Assembly (NCBI GenBank): GCA_013139345.1
Contig: WTAY01000001.1
Coordinates: forward strand, 1 to 5,087
Source: Methylophaga sp.
GTDB lineage: Bacteria > Pseudomonadota > Gammaproteobacteria > Nitrosococcales > Methylophagaceae
Direction: 5' to 3'
DNA length: 5,087 nucleotides
In this document: piece by piece, positions 1-5,087 of the stretch
Numbering within the stretch: position 1 is the first letter of the stretch
How the letters are laid out: every line of letters begins with the position of its first letter
Notes under the pieces: generated by a model
Databases searched by the model: none
What the model saw: only the letters and a program-made list of their open reading frames with translations
What the model was told of the DNA's origin: nothing
Position numbers and translations under genes: made by a program

Positions 1-566
1 ACGATAAAGAAAAATTACAAGAACGTGTTGCTAAACTAGCTGGCGGTGTTGCAGTGATTAAAGTTGGCGCAGCAACTGAAATGGAAATGAAAGAGAAGAA
101 AGCACGTGTTGAAGATGCATTGCATGCTACTCGCGCAGCCGTTGAAGAAGGTGTTGTTGCTGGTGGTGGTGTTGCACTGGTTCGTGCTGAAAGTGCATTG
201 GGTGAATTAACAGGTGTTAACCATGATCAAGATGTAGGTATTAAATTACTACGTCGTGCAATGGAAGAACCTTTACGTCAAATCGTTTCAAATGCAGGTG
301 AAGAAGCTTCTGTAATCTTGAATGAAGTTGCAGCAGGAAAAGGTAACTTCGGTTACAACGCTGCAACAGGCGAATATGGCGATATGATCGAAATGGGTAT
401 TCTTGACCCAACAAAAGTAACGCGTACTGCATTGCAAAATGCGGGTTCAGTTGCAGGCTTAATGCTAACAACAGAAGCTATGATTGCTGAAGCTCCTCAA
501 GAAGCTGGTGCTGCTCCAATGCCTGATATGGGCGGTGGTATGGGCGGAATGGGCGGTATGATGTAG
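1..566 (+). CDS. groEL: 60 kDa chaperonin GroEL, C-terminal part (5' end outside window)
   Basis: This is the last third of the cytosolic ATP-driven folding chaperonin, which works as a double seven-subunit ring with the GroES lid. The reading frame starts at base 3 and is open from the window edge, so the true start lies upstream; the GTG at 54 is an internal valine. The fragment of about 187 residues begins near E. coli residue 361 (DKEKLQERVAKLAGG). It includes the ARVEDALHATRAA segment, whose aspartate (codon 114-116) matches the ATP-hydrolysing Asp398, then the VVAGGGVAL nucleotide-site loop of the equatorial domain and the GILDPTKVTR signature. It ends in the flexible PMPDMGGGMGGMGGMM tail typical of proteobacterial GroEL. 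No frameshift or odd residue is seen. groES would be expected just upstream. The bidirectional hairpin 48 bp past the stop probably ends the operon. Identification is essentially certain. Confidence 0.98.
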   Translation, partial: DKEKLQERVAKLAGGVAVIKVGAATEMEMKEKKARVEDALHATRAAVEEGVVAGGGVALVRAESALGELTGVNHDQDVGIKLLRRAMEEPLRQIVSNAGEEASVILNEVAAGKGNFGYNAATGEYGDMIEMGILDPTKVTRTALQNAGSVAGLMLTTEAMIAEAPQEAGAAPMPDMGGGMGGMGGMM

Positions 567-587
567 AGGAAACTCTACTTATGTAAG

Positions 588-603
588 TCGAAAGATATTT
601 CGA
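588..603. repeat. small inverted repeat after groEL
   Basis: TCGAAA and TTTCGA form a perfect 6-bp stem around a GATA loop, in the gap between the groEL stop and the strong terminator. It lacks a following T run, so it is not a terminator by itself. It may help stabilise the groEL mRNA 3' end or may be chance. Confidence 0.35.
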
Positions 604-613
604 TAAGCTTATT

Positions 614-649
614 AAAAAGCCCCAATCATTTATTTGATTGGGGCTTTTT
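614..649. terminator. bidirectional rho-independent terminator
   Basis: A perfect 15-bp inverted repeat pairs 614-628 with 635-649 around a six-base TTTATT loop. The core is GCCCCAATCA/TGATTGGGGC, flanked by five A on the left and six T on the right. Read on the + strand, the GC-rich stem is followed by TTTTTT and would stop groEL transcripts. Read on the - strand, the A run becomes TTTTT and would stop transcripts of the converging DUF4145-like gene, whose stop codon is 41 bp away. The symmetry suits the convergent arrangement of the two operons. Confidence 0.93.
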
Positions 650-690
650 TGTTAAAAGCTGCTGCGCTCTTCTAAAAATAAGCTGGTAAT

Positions 691-1458
691 TTATTCTTCT
701 TTATTGATTTTTTGAACTGGAGAGCCTTCGTAAGCGTTGATTATTTCGACAAGGTTATTTGAGTCTATGCTTTTACTCTGGTAAAGGTATCCCAATATAT
801 TCTCCATAATTAGATACCCAATAACTAAGTCACATTCAAGAAGAGAGTTATCATGACTTGCATTATTTCCTAACCATTTTATCGACAGAAGTAGTTGGGA
901 TATTTCAGGGTGAGAATCTTCCAGGTTTTTGATTTTATGATGAAGAGACATCTTTTTATTTAGGTCTGGTTTGAGTTCAGCGACTATTTTTTCTACCGCG
1001 ACTCTTAATTTATTGCCACTAGATGACAGATCGATCCAAGCTATTGCAAATGATGCTATAAGTATTTCAGATATAGATTGAGGGCATTTTTGTGGGACAG
1101 TGAACAATAATAATGTCGGTTCAAAATATTTTGGTGTGAAAATAATGTCTTTATTGAGTTCATAAAAAGGAGGATCTCGCCAAAAGATGTGTTGACCTAC
1201 CCCAGTGCAGTACGTTGGACAATTACAGTTCGGGCAAAAAAAAGTAGCAGAAAATAAATATTCAATTTGCTCTGGTTCCCACACAGGGCTTGAACGTCTT
1301 GCCTGTGATTCTAGGGTTTCAGAATGCTTAAGTTCGTCTGTTATAAGGCTTAATGGTGCTTTGTTACAGTGTGGACAATTCCAACTTGGAACATCTGTTT
1401 TTGAAAAGGATTCTTTAAATTTAAGGCGATTATATTTTTTGTACTGCTCGTAATTCAT
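691..1458 (-). CDS. DUF4145-like protein with N-terminal zinc-ribbon-like cysteines
   Basis: This is a 255-residue soluble protein of unknown function. The N-terminal third has cysteine pairs C28-P-H-C31 and C75-P-N-C78, plus C80 and C84, a spacing that suits a zinc ribbon. The C-terminal half (about residues 130-226) has the pattern of DUF4145: a helix with LRVAVEKIVAEL, then HHKIKNL, then a second helix pair with KWLGNNASHDNS, where the G-N-x-x-x-H motif is the family hallmark. DUF4145 domains are known as stand-alone proteins and as parts fused to restriction subunits and other defence proteins; their biochemical role is not settled. No signal peptide or membrane segment is seen. The ATG overlaps the stop of the DUF2442 gene (ATGA) and has no clear Shine-Dalgarno sequence, so translation is probably coupled. 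The family call is from memory of the motif; the zinc binding is inferred. Confidence 0.8.
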   Translation of the reverse strand: MNYEQYKKYNRLKFKESFSKTDVPSWNCPHCNKAPLSLITDELKHSETLESQARRSSPVWEPEQIEYLFSATFFCPNCNCPTYCTGVGQHIFWRDPPFYELNKDIIFTPKYFEPTLLLFTVPQKCPQSISEILIASFAIAWIDLSSSGNKLRVAVEKIVAELKPDLNKKMSLHHKIKNLEDSHPEISQLLLSIKWLGNNASHDNSLLECDLVIGYLIMENILGYLYQSKSIDSNNLVEIINAYEGSPVQKINKEE

Positions 1459-1697
1459 GATGAATATTTTATCGAATCCAAATATAAAGTATCAGGACAA
1501 ATATCTTGCTCATGAGGCCAGACAACGGTGCCGTCGAGCACACTTGCTTGGGTGAAATAGTGTTTATTTTGCAGTTCTTTGAATACACCAAAATCAAGTA
1601 ACGAAGAACAGTCGTAGATACCTTGTTCACCATTGGTGAATAATAGGTTTAGCTGATAATCATCAGTGGTTGATACTTCACTTACTCTGGGATTCAT
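1455..1697 (-). CDS. DUF2442 domain-containing small protein
   Basis: This 80-residue protein spans a whole DUF2442 domain. The visible family pattern is an N-terminal P-R-V-x-x-V strand, a hydrophobic strand ending in F20-T-N-G-E24, D29, the turn G37-V-F39 followed by L42, then W60-P61 and the closing D65-I-C-P-D-T-L-Y72 motif. The molecular function of the family is unknown; some larger members carry a helix-turn-helix after this domain, but this one does not. The gene starts 4 bp after the DUF4160 pseudogene stop and overlaps the DUF4145-like gene by 4 bp, so it is the middle of a tight operon. A weak GAG ribosome site lies 8 bases before the ATG, inside the end of the preceding reading frame. 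DUF2442 and DUF4160 genes are frequent neighbours, which suggests a functional pair. The gene itself is intact. Confidence 0.88.
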   Translation of the reverse strand: MNPRVSEVSTTDDYQLNLLFTNGEQGIYDCSSLLDFGVFKELQNKHYFTQASVLDGTVVWPHEQDICPDTLYLDSIKYSS

Positions 1698-1701
1698 GGT
1701 C

Positions 1702-1970
1702 TTATCTCAATGGTTCTATCTTATAAGGTTGCTCTCCTGCTACTGCGAGTTCCCAGTCAGCAACGAGTTCATCTTTGTGAATTTCAATCCATGCTTGTAG
1801 CAGTTTCATTTTGGCTTTCGGAATCTTGCCTTCAAGCACATCTCCATCAGGTATTGAGACAATCACTTCATCACCTTGATATTTCACATGGGTATGAGAT
1901 GGTGGTGCTACTTATTATCCATAAAATACATGTAGATGATAAGTCCATAGAATGCTGATAATGAAGGCAT
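1702..1970 (-). pseudogene. broken DUF4160 gene (nonsense codon plus frameshift)
   Basis: The sequence reads as a DUF4160 small protein in two pieces. From the ATG at 1970-1968 the frame gives MPSLSAFYGLII...MDNK, the usual start of the family, then meets a TAG at 1910-1908 where family members often have glutamine. Two histidine codons follow (1907-1902). The frame then shifts by one base within 1897-1901, where five bases stand in for an expected two codons. The remainder continues in another frame as HTHVKYQGDEVIVSIPDG and ends EPYKIEPLR-like at the TAA (1704-1702). Total length matches an intact gene of about 89 codons minus one base. The ATG has a good GGAG site 6 bases upstream. Re-initiation at the GTG at 1887-1885 (61 residues) is possible, but that GTG is the family's conserved HV valine and has no ribosome site. 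DUF4160 function is unknown. Confidence 0.82.
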
Positions 1971-1976
1971 ATTTTT

Positions 1977-1980
1977 CTCC
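1977..1980 (-). promoter_or_regulatory. Shine-Dalgarno of the DUF4160 pseudogene
   Basis: GGAG lies six bases before the ATG at 1970 on the - strand. It supports 1970 as the original start of the broken DUF4160 gene and shows that the cassette's translation start signal is still intact. Confidence 0.7.
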
Positions 1981-2051
1981 AGTCCTTGAATTACAACTAT
2001 TGGCATGATTTTACGGTAATATGATCTTTATTACTATTTAGCTTAAATTTT

Positions 2052-2056
2052 GAGGA
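2052..2056 (+). promoter_or_regulatory. Shine-Dalgarno of glnE
   Basis: GAGGA lies just before the ATG at 2060, with a rather short spacer of three to four bases. No other in-frame start is needed, because the N-terminus from this ATG aligns well with known GlnE starts. Confidence 0.65.
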
Positions 2057-2059
2057 TAT

Positions 2060-4867
2060 ATGACAGTCAATAATTCCTTTTCAGAACAATGGCAGCAGTT
2101 GCTCTCAACAGTGAACAATTTATCAGAATCTGCAATTTCAGTGTTGGCAGGCAGTGATTATGTCACTCAGTGGGGCAATAGAAATGGCGAACGTGCTGGA
2201 GAATTATTATCTTCGGGTGACATCACAACGACTTATGACATTGATGGTTATCAACAACGATTAAAAGTGACACTTGAAAAGATTGCTGATGAAACGGCTT
2301 TACAGCAAAAACTACGTTATTTTCGTCAGCGGGAAATGGTGCGAATTATTTGGCGAGACTTGTCTGGCTGGGCTGATCTTGCTGAAACAGTACGTGATCT
2401 TTCTGCTATGGCAGATGCGTGTGTTCAACAGTCATTAGCACTATTGCACCAATGGCAAAGTGAGGCGTTAGGTAAACCTTGTAATGCTGATGGCGAAGAG
2501 CAGTATTTAGTTGTATTGGGGATGGGTAAATTAGGTGCAGGAGAACTTAATTTATCATCTGACATTGACCTTATTTTTACCTACCCTGAAGGAGGTGAAA
2601 CCCAAGGTGGTCGTAAAAGCTTATCAAATGAAGAGTTTTTTACTCGCCTAGGTCGAAAGCTCATTCAATCATTGGACAATGTCACGGCTGACGGCTTTGT
2701 CTTTCGGGTTGATATGCGTCTTCGTCCCTTTGGTGATAGCGGTTCTCTCGCTGCAAGCTTTGATGCCATGGAAGATTATTATCAAACGCAAGGTCGTGAG
2801 TGGGAGCGCTATGCGATGATCAAGGCGCGTGCGATTACGGGGTCTGAATCAGGAAAAAAAGGCATTATGGACTTGCTGAGACCTGTTGTGTATCGGAAAT
2901 ACTTGGATTACGGTGTATTTGATTCTTTGCGTGAAATGAAGGGCATGATTGCAGGTCAACTTCATAAAAAAGGCATGGAAGATAATATTAAGTTAGGTAG
3001 TGGTGGTATTCGTGAAATTGAATTTATCGGCCAAGTTTTTCAGCTGATTTACGGTGGTCGGGATAAACTATTACAGCAACGGCCAATTTTAACGATTCTT
3101 GATTTATTGGCAGAGCGAAACTGTTTGTCGCTTAATGCGGTTGAAGATATGAAGCTTGCCTATGATTTTTTACGTCTCACTGAGCATAGAATTCAAGCGT
3201 GGGCGGATCAGCAAACGCATTTATTACCGAAAGAGGATGATGCACGTGTTCGTATTGCACGGTTAATGGGTTTTGATGATTGGGCTAGTTTTATAGCTGT
3301 TTTGGATGAGCATCGTCGAAAAGTTCAAGGCCATTTTGAGCAAACTTTAACTGCTCCACAAGCAGATGCCGCACCAGATGATAGTGTGTCGTTGTTAAAT
3401 TCAGATAACGAAGACAAGATACAATATCTACAACAATTGAATTATATTGATGCAGAAGCGTGTTTGACGAAATTAGATGATTTACTAACATCACATACTT
3501 GTCGCAATTTAGGTAATACGGAACGTGAGCGTTTGGAAAGACTATTACCGTTATTAGTTCAAGCGGCTGCCAATGTTAAAAACACGGATACGTGTTTAGC
3601 TCGACTGTTGAGTTTATTAGAGGCGATTATGCGTCGTTCAGCGTATATGTCATTGTTAGTCGAAAACCCAATGGCTTTATCCCAACTTGTTAAATTGTGT
3701 GCTGCAAGTCCATGGATCAGTGGTCAATTAACGCGTTTACCTGTGCTATTAGATGAATTATTAGATCCCCGAACATTATATGAAGTGCCCGAAAGAGAAG
3801 AGCAAGAAAGAGCTCTGGAAAAAAGCCTAGCGACGGTCGATAAAGCTGATTTAGAACAGCAAATGTATTTGTTGCGAGAATTTAAACAAATTACATCACT
3901 TCATGTTGCTGCAGCAGATGTAACGGATGTCTTGCCTTTGATGCGAGTGGGTGATCAGTTAACCGAATTAGCCGAGATTCAGTTAGACAAAGTGATGAAG
4001 TTAGCATGGCGACATTTGGTGGCGCGACATGGTTATCCGCCATGCACTAAAAATGATGATTTAAGTCAGTGTGGATTTACGATATTAGCTTATGGTAAAT
4101 CAGGAGGCTTGGAGTTAGGCTATGGTTCAGATTTAGATTTGGTCTTTCTTTTTGATGATGCCGCAAATCAGGGGGAAACAGATGGCGATCGTCCGATAGA
4201 TGCCTTAATGTTTTATACCCGTTTAGCGCAGCGTATGATTCACTTATTAAATACCGTGACCGCTGGTGGGATATTGTATGAAGTTGATATGCGACTTCGA
4301 CCTAATGGCGCATCAGGGTTGTTAGTTACAGCCGTGTCAGGCTTTGAAGAATATCAAAAAACGGATGCATGGACATGGGAACATCAAGCCTTAGTTCGGG
4401 CTCGATGTATTGCTGGTGATGAAAATTTAACCCAAAAAATCAATGGTATTCGTCAGCAAATTTTAGCCCAAAAACGCGATCAGACTACCTTGGTAACAGA
4501 AGTAAGTGATATGCGTGCTAAAATGCGTGAGAATTTAGATAAGAGCACCGATCAACTATTTGATCTTAAGCAAGGTAAAGGCGGTATCACTGATATCGAA
4601 TTTATGGTGCAATATGCTGTTTTAGCGTGGTCAGAAGCATTGCCGGAGTTGTTGGTTTATACCGATAATATTAGGCTGTTAGATGCGTTACGAGCGTCGG
4701 GTAAGCTAAGCGAAGATGAAAGTACAATGTTGGCAGATGCCTATCGTTTTTATCGAGGTTTAGCTAATCACTGTGTATTACAAGAGATGCCTGCAGTGGT
4801 TTCTCTAGAAGATGCGGGTGACACCCCATCGCAAGTTCAAGAAATTTGGCAGCGTTGGTTAGCTTAA
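2060..4867 (+). CDS. glnE: bifunctional glutamine synthetase adenylyltransferase/adenylyl-removing enzyme GlnE
   Basis: GlnE adenylylates glutamine synthetase (GlnA) when glutamine is plentiful and removes AMP by phosphorolysis when nitrogen is short, under control of PII protein and glutamine. The 935-residue product is full length (E. coli, 946) and keeps both nucleotidyltransferase domains. The N-terminal adenylyl-removing domain has GMGKLG 154-159, the metal-binding pair D168/D170 in SDIDL, RVDMRLRPFG with D218, WERYAMIKAR 248-257 and KLGSGGIREIEF 311-322. The C-terminal adenylyltransferase domain repeats this order: YGKSGG 678-683, D691/D693 in SDLDL, EVDMRLRPNG with D743, WTWEHQALVRAR 771-782 and GKGGITDIEF 839-848. 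The two Asp pairs align with E. coli Asp173 and Asp701 and their partners, so both activities should be retained. A variable helical linker (roughly 430-620) joins the domains. ilvE starts 74 bp downstream on the same strand, so the two may be co-transcribed. Confidence 0.98.
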   Translation: MTVNNSFSEQWQQLLSTVNNLSESAISVLAGSDYVTQWGNRNGERAGELLSSGDITTTYDIDGYQQRLKVTLEKIADETALQQKLRYFRQREMVRIIWRDLSGWADLAETVRDLSAMADACVQQSLALLHQWQSEALGKPCNADGEEQYLVVLGMGKLGAGELNLSSDIDLIFTYPEGGETQGGRKSLSNEEFFTRLGRKLIQSLDNVTADGFVFRVDMRLRPFGDSGSLAASFDAMEDYYQTQGREWERYAMIKARAITGSESGKKGIMDLLRPVVYRKYLDYGVFDSLREMKGMIAGQLHKKGMEDNIKLGSGGIREIEFIGQVFQLIYGGRDKLLQQRPILTILDLLAERNCLSLNAVEDMKLAYDFLRLTEHRIQAWADQQTHLLPKEDDARVRIARLMGFDDWASFIAVLDEHRRKVQGHFEQTLTAPQADAAPDDSVSLLNSDNEDKIQYLQQLNYIDAEACLTKLDDLLTSHTCRNLGNTERERLERLLPLLVQAAANVKNTDTCLARLLSLLEAIMRRSAYMSLLVENPMALSQLVKLCAASPWISGQLTRLPVLLDELLDPRTLYEVPEREEQERALEKSLATVDKADLEQQMYLLREFKQITSLHVAAADVTDVLPLMRVGDQLTELAEIQLDKVMKLAWRHLVARHGYPPCTKNDDLSQCGFTILAYGKSGGLELGYGSDLDLVFLFDDAANQGETDGDRPIDALMFYTRLAQRMIHLLNTVTAGGILYEVDMRLRPNGASGLLVTAVSGFEEYQKTDAWTWEHQALVRARCIAGDENLTQKINGIRQQILAQKRDQTTLVTEVSDMRAKMRENLDKSTDQLFDLKQGKGGITDIEFMVQYAVLAWSEALPELLVYTDNIRLLDALRASGKLSEDESTMLADAYRFYRGLANHCVLQEMPAVVSLEDAGDTPSQVQEIWQRWLA

Positions 4868-4890
4868 ACAATAGAATATTATTAAATAAA

Positions 4891-4914
4891 GAGTAAAATT
4901 TTAAAATTTTGCTC
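4891..4914. repeat. AT-rich palindrome between glnE and ilvE
   Basis: A 24-bp near-perfect palindrome has ends GAG and CTC and a core of alternating A4 and T4 blocks. The only mismatched pair would be a T-G wobble in RNA. It could fold as a hairpin of about ten base pairs, but it has no T run after it and a very weak AT stem, so it is a poor terminator. It could be a protein-binding site or an mRNA processing hairpin that separates glnE and ilvE expression. Its role is unknown. Confidence 0.55.
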
Positions 4915-4941
4915 AATGAATTAAGAGATAAGTAGGTAATT

Positions 4942-5087
4942 ATGGCAACACCAACAATGGAAGATAGAGATGGCGTTATCTGGCTTGATGGCAAAATGGT
5001 GCCGTGGAGAGATGCGAAAGTACATGTTTTAACGCATACCTTACATTATGGTTTAGGTGTGTTTGAAGGTGTTCGTGCCTATGAAAC
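4942..5087 (+). CDS. ilvE: branched-chain amino acid aminotransferase, N-terminal part (3' end outside window)
   Basis: The first 48 codons of a fold-type IV PLP aminotransferase, which makes valine, leucine and isoleucine from their 2-oxo acids using glutamate. Visible signatures are DGVIWLDGKMVPW (10-22), DAKVHVLTHTLHYG (24-37) and GVFEGVRAYE (39-48). Tyr36 and Arg45 correspond to the substrate-binding Tyr31 and Arg40 of E. coli IlvE. The PLP lysine lies beyond the window. The chosen ATG has an AGG ribosome site five bases upstream, and the short leader before DGVIW is normal for the family. D-amino acid aminotransferase and aminodeoxychorismate lyase share the fold, but the HTLHYGLGVFEGVRAYE block is typical of IlvE. 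The position directly after glnE matches gammaproteobacterial gene order. Confidence 0.95.
   Translation, partial: MATPTMEDRDGVIWLDGKMVPWRDAKVHVLTHTLHYGLGVFEGVRAYE

Larger units (their letters stand above)
1971..2059. promoter_or_regulatory. divergent intergenic region between the cassette and glnE
   Basis: These 89 bp separate two genes that point away from each other, so promoters for both are expected here or overlapping the gene starts. On the + strand, TATGAT (2020-2025) and TAATAT (2017-2022) resemble -10 boxes, and TTGGCA (2000-2005) resembles a -35 box, but no pair has normal spacing. On the - strand, TAAAAT (2013-2008) is a possible -10 without a convincing -35. A small near-palindrome, TTAC-G-GTAA, lies at 2011-2019. 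I can assign no specific promoter with confidence. Confidence 0.35.

Noticed and set aside
241..471. Open frame of 76 codons on the - strand.
   Set aside because: It lies wholly antisense within groEL and has leucine-rich shadow composition with no ribosome site.
526..563. Short GGCGGTATGGGC-like tandem repeats at the end of groEL.
   Set aside because: They encode the normal Gly-Gly-Met tail of GroEL and are not an independent DNA repeat element.
1205..1453. Open frame of 82 codons on the + strand.
   Set aside because: It is antisense to the DUF4145-like gene, whose conserved cysteine and helix motifs show that the - strand is the coding one.
1885..1914. Programmed -1 frameshift that would join the two halves of the DUF4160 gene into an 89-residue protein of normal length.
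   Set aside because: A -1 slip just before the TAG would restore the length, but there is no slippery X-XXY-YYZ heptamer, the -1 frame has two TAA codons immediately upstream (1917-1912), and the resulting residues across the joint fit the family less well. Mutation is the simpler reading.
1710..1958. Open frame of 82 codons on the + strand.
   Set aside because: It is antisense to the DUF4160 pseudogene, has no recognisable protein pattern, and is open mainly because the - strand was a real gene.
3291..3494. Open frame of 67 codons on the - strand.
   Set aside because: It is a shadow inside the variable linker of glnE, with no start signal or family resemblance.
4764..4994. Open frame of 76 codons on the - strand, across the glnE-ilvE junction.
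   Set aside because: It overlaps both the end of glnE and the start of ilvE in antisense and crosses the AT palindrome; nothing supports coding.

Overview
The window looks like a piece of chromosome from an AT-leaning gammaproteobacterium. It joins two stretches of core genes around a small accessory cassette. The evidence for the lineage is the Gly/Met-rich GroEL tail, a full-length two-domain GlnE close to the enterobacterial form, and ilvE immediately downstream of glnE, an arrangement I recall from Pseudomonas and relatives. A methylotroph or marine lineage such as Methylophaga or Cycloclasticus would fit the base composition, but that is a guess and the sequence shown does not establish it.

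Layout. Bases 1-566 hold the 3' end of groEL on the + strand. A strong hairpin at 614-649 has A and T runs on its two flanks, so it can end transcription from both directions. The cassette follows on the - strand. Read in its own direction, it has a broken DUF4160 gene (1970-1702), an intact DUF2442 gene (1697-1455) and a DUF4145-like gene with an N-terminal cysteine zinc-ribbon-like region (1458-691). These are packed as an operon, with a 4-bp gap and then a 4-bp ATGA overlap. The cassette converges on groEL at the shared terminator. A short intergenic region (1971-2059) separates it from the divergent glnE gene (2060-4867, complete). A 74-bp gap with an AT-rich palindrome leads to the 5' end of ilvE (4942 to the window end).

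How the genes work together. GlnE adenylylates and de-adenylylates glutamine synthetase, coupling nitrogen status to ammonia assimilation. IlvE uses glutamate as amino donor to make branched-chain amino acids, so the glnE-ilvE pair is a nitrogen-metabolism unit. GroEL is unrelated housekeeping. The three-gene - strand cassette is the accessory part. DUF4160 and DUF2442 genes often sit side by side and have the size and layout of a two-component small-gene module. Here the DUF4160 member carries a nonsense codon and a net one-base deletion, while its partner and the coupled DUF4145 gene remain open. I found no RNA genes, CRISPR arrays, insertion sequences or attachment sites. The most unusual part of the window is this partly decayed cassette; no well-defined new system can be claimed from sequence alone.
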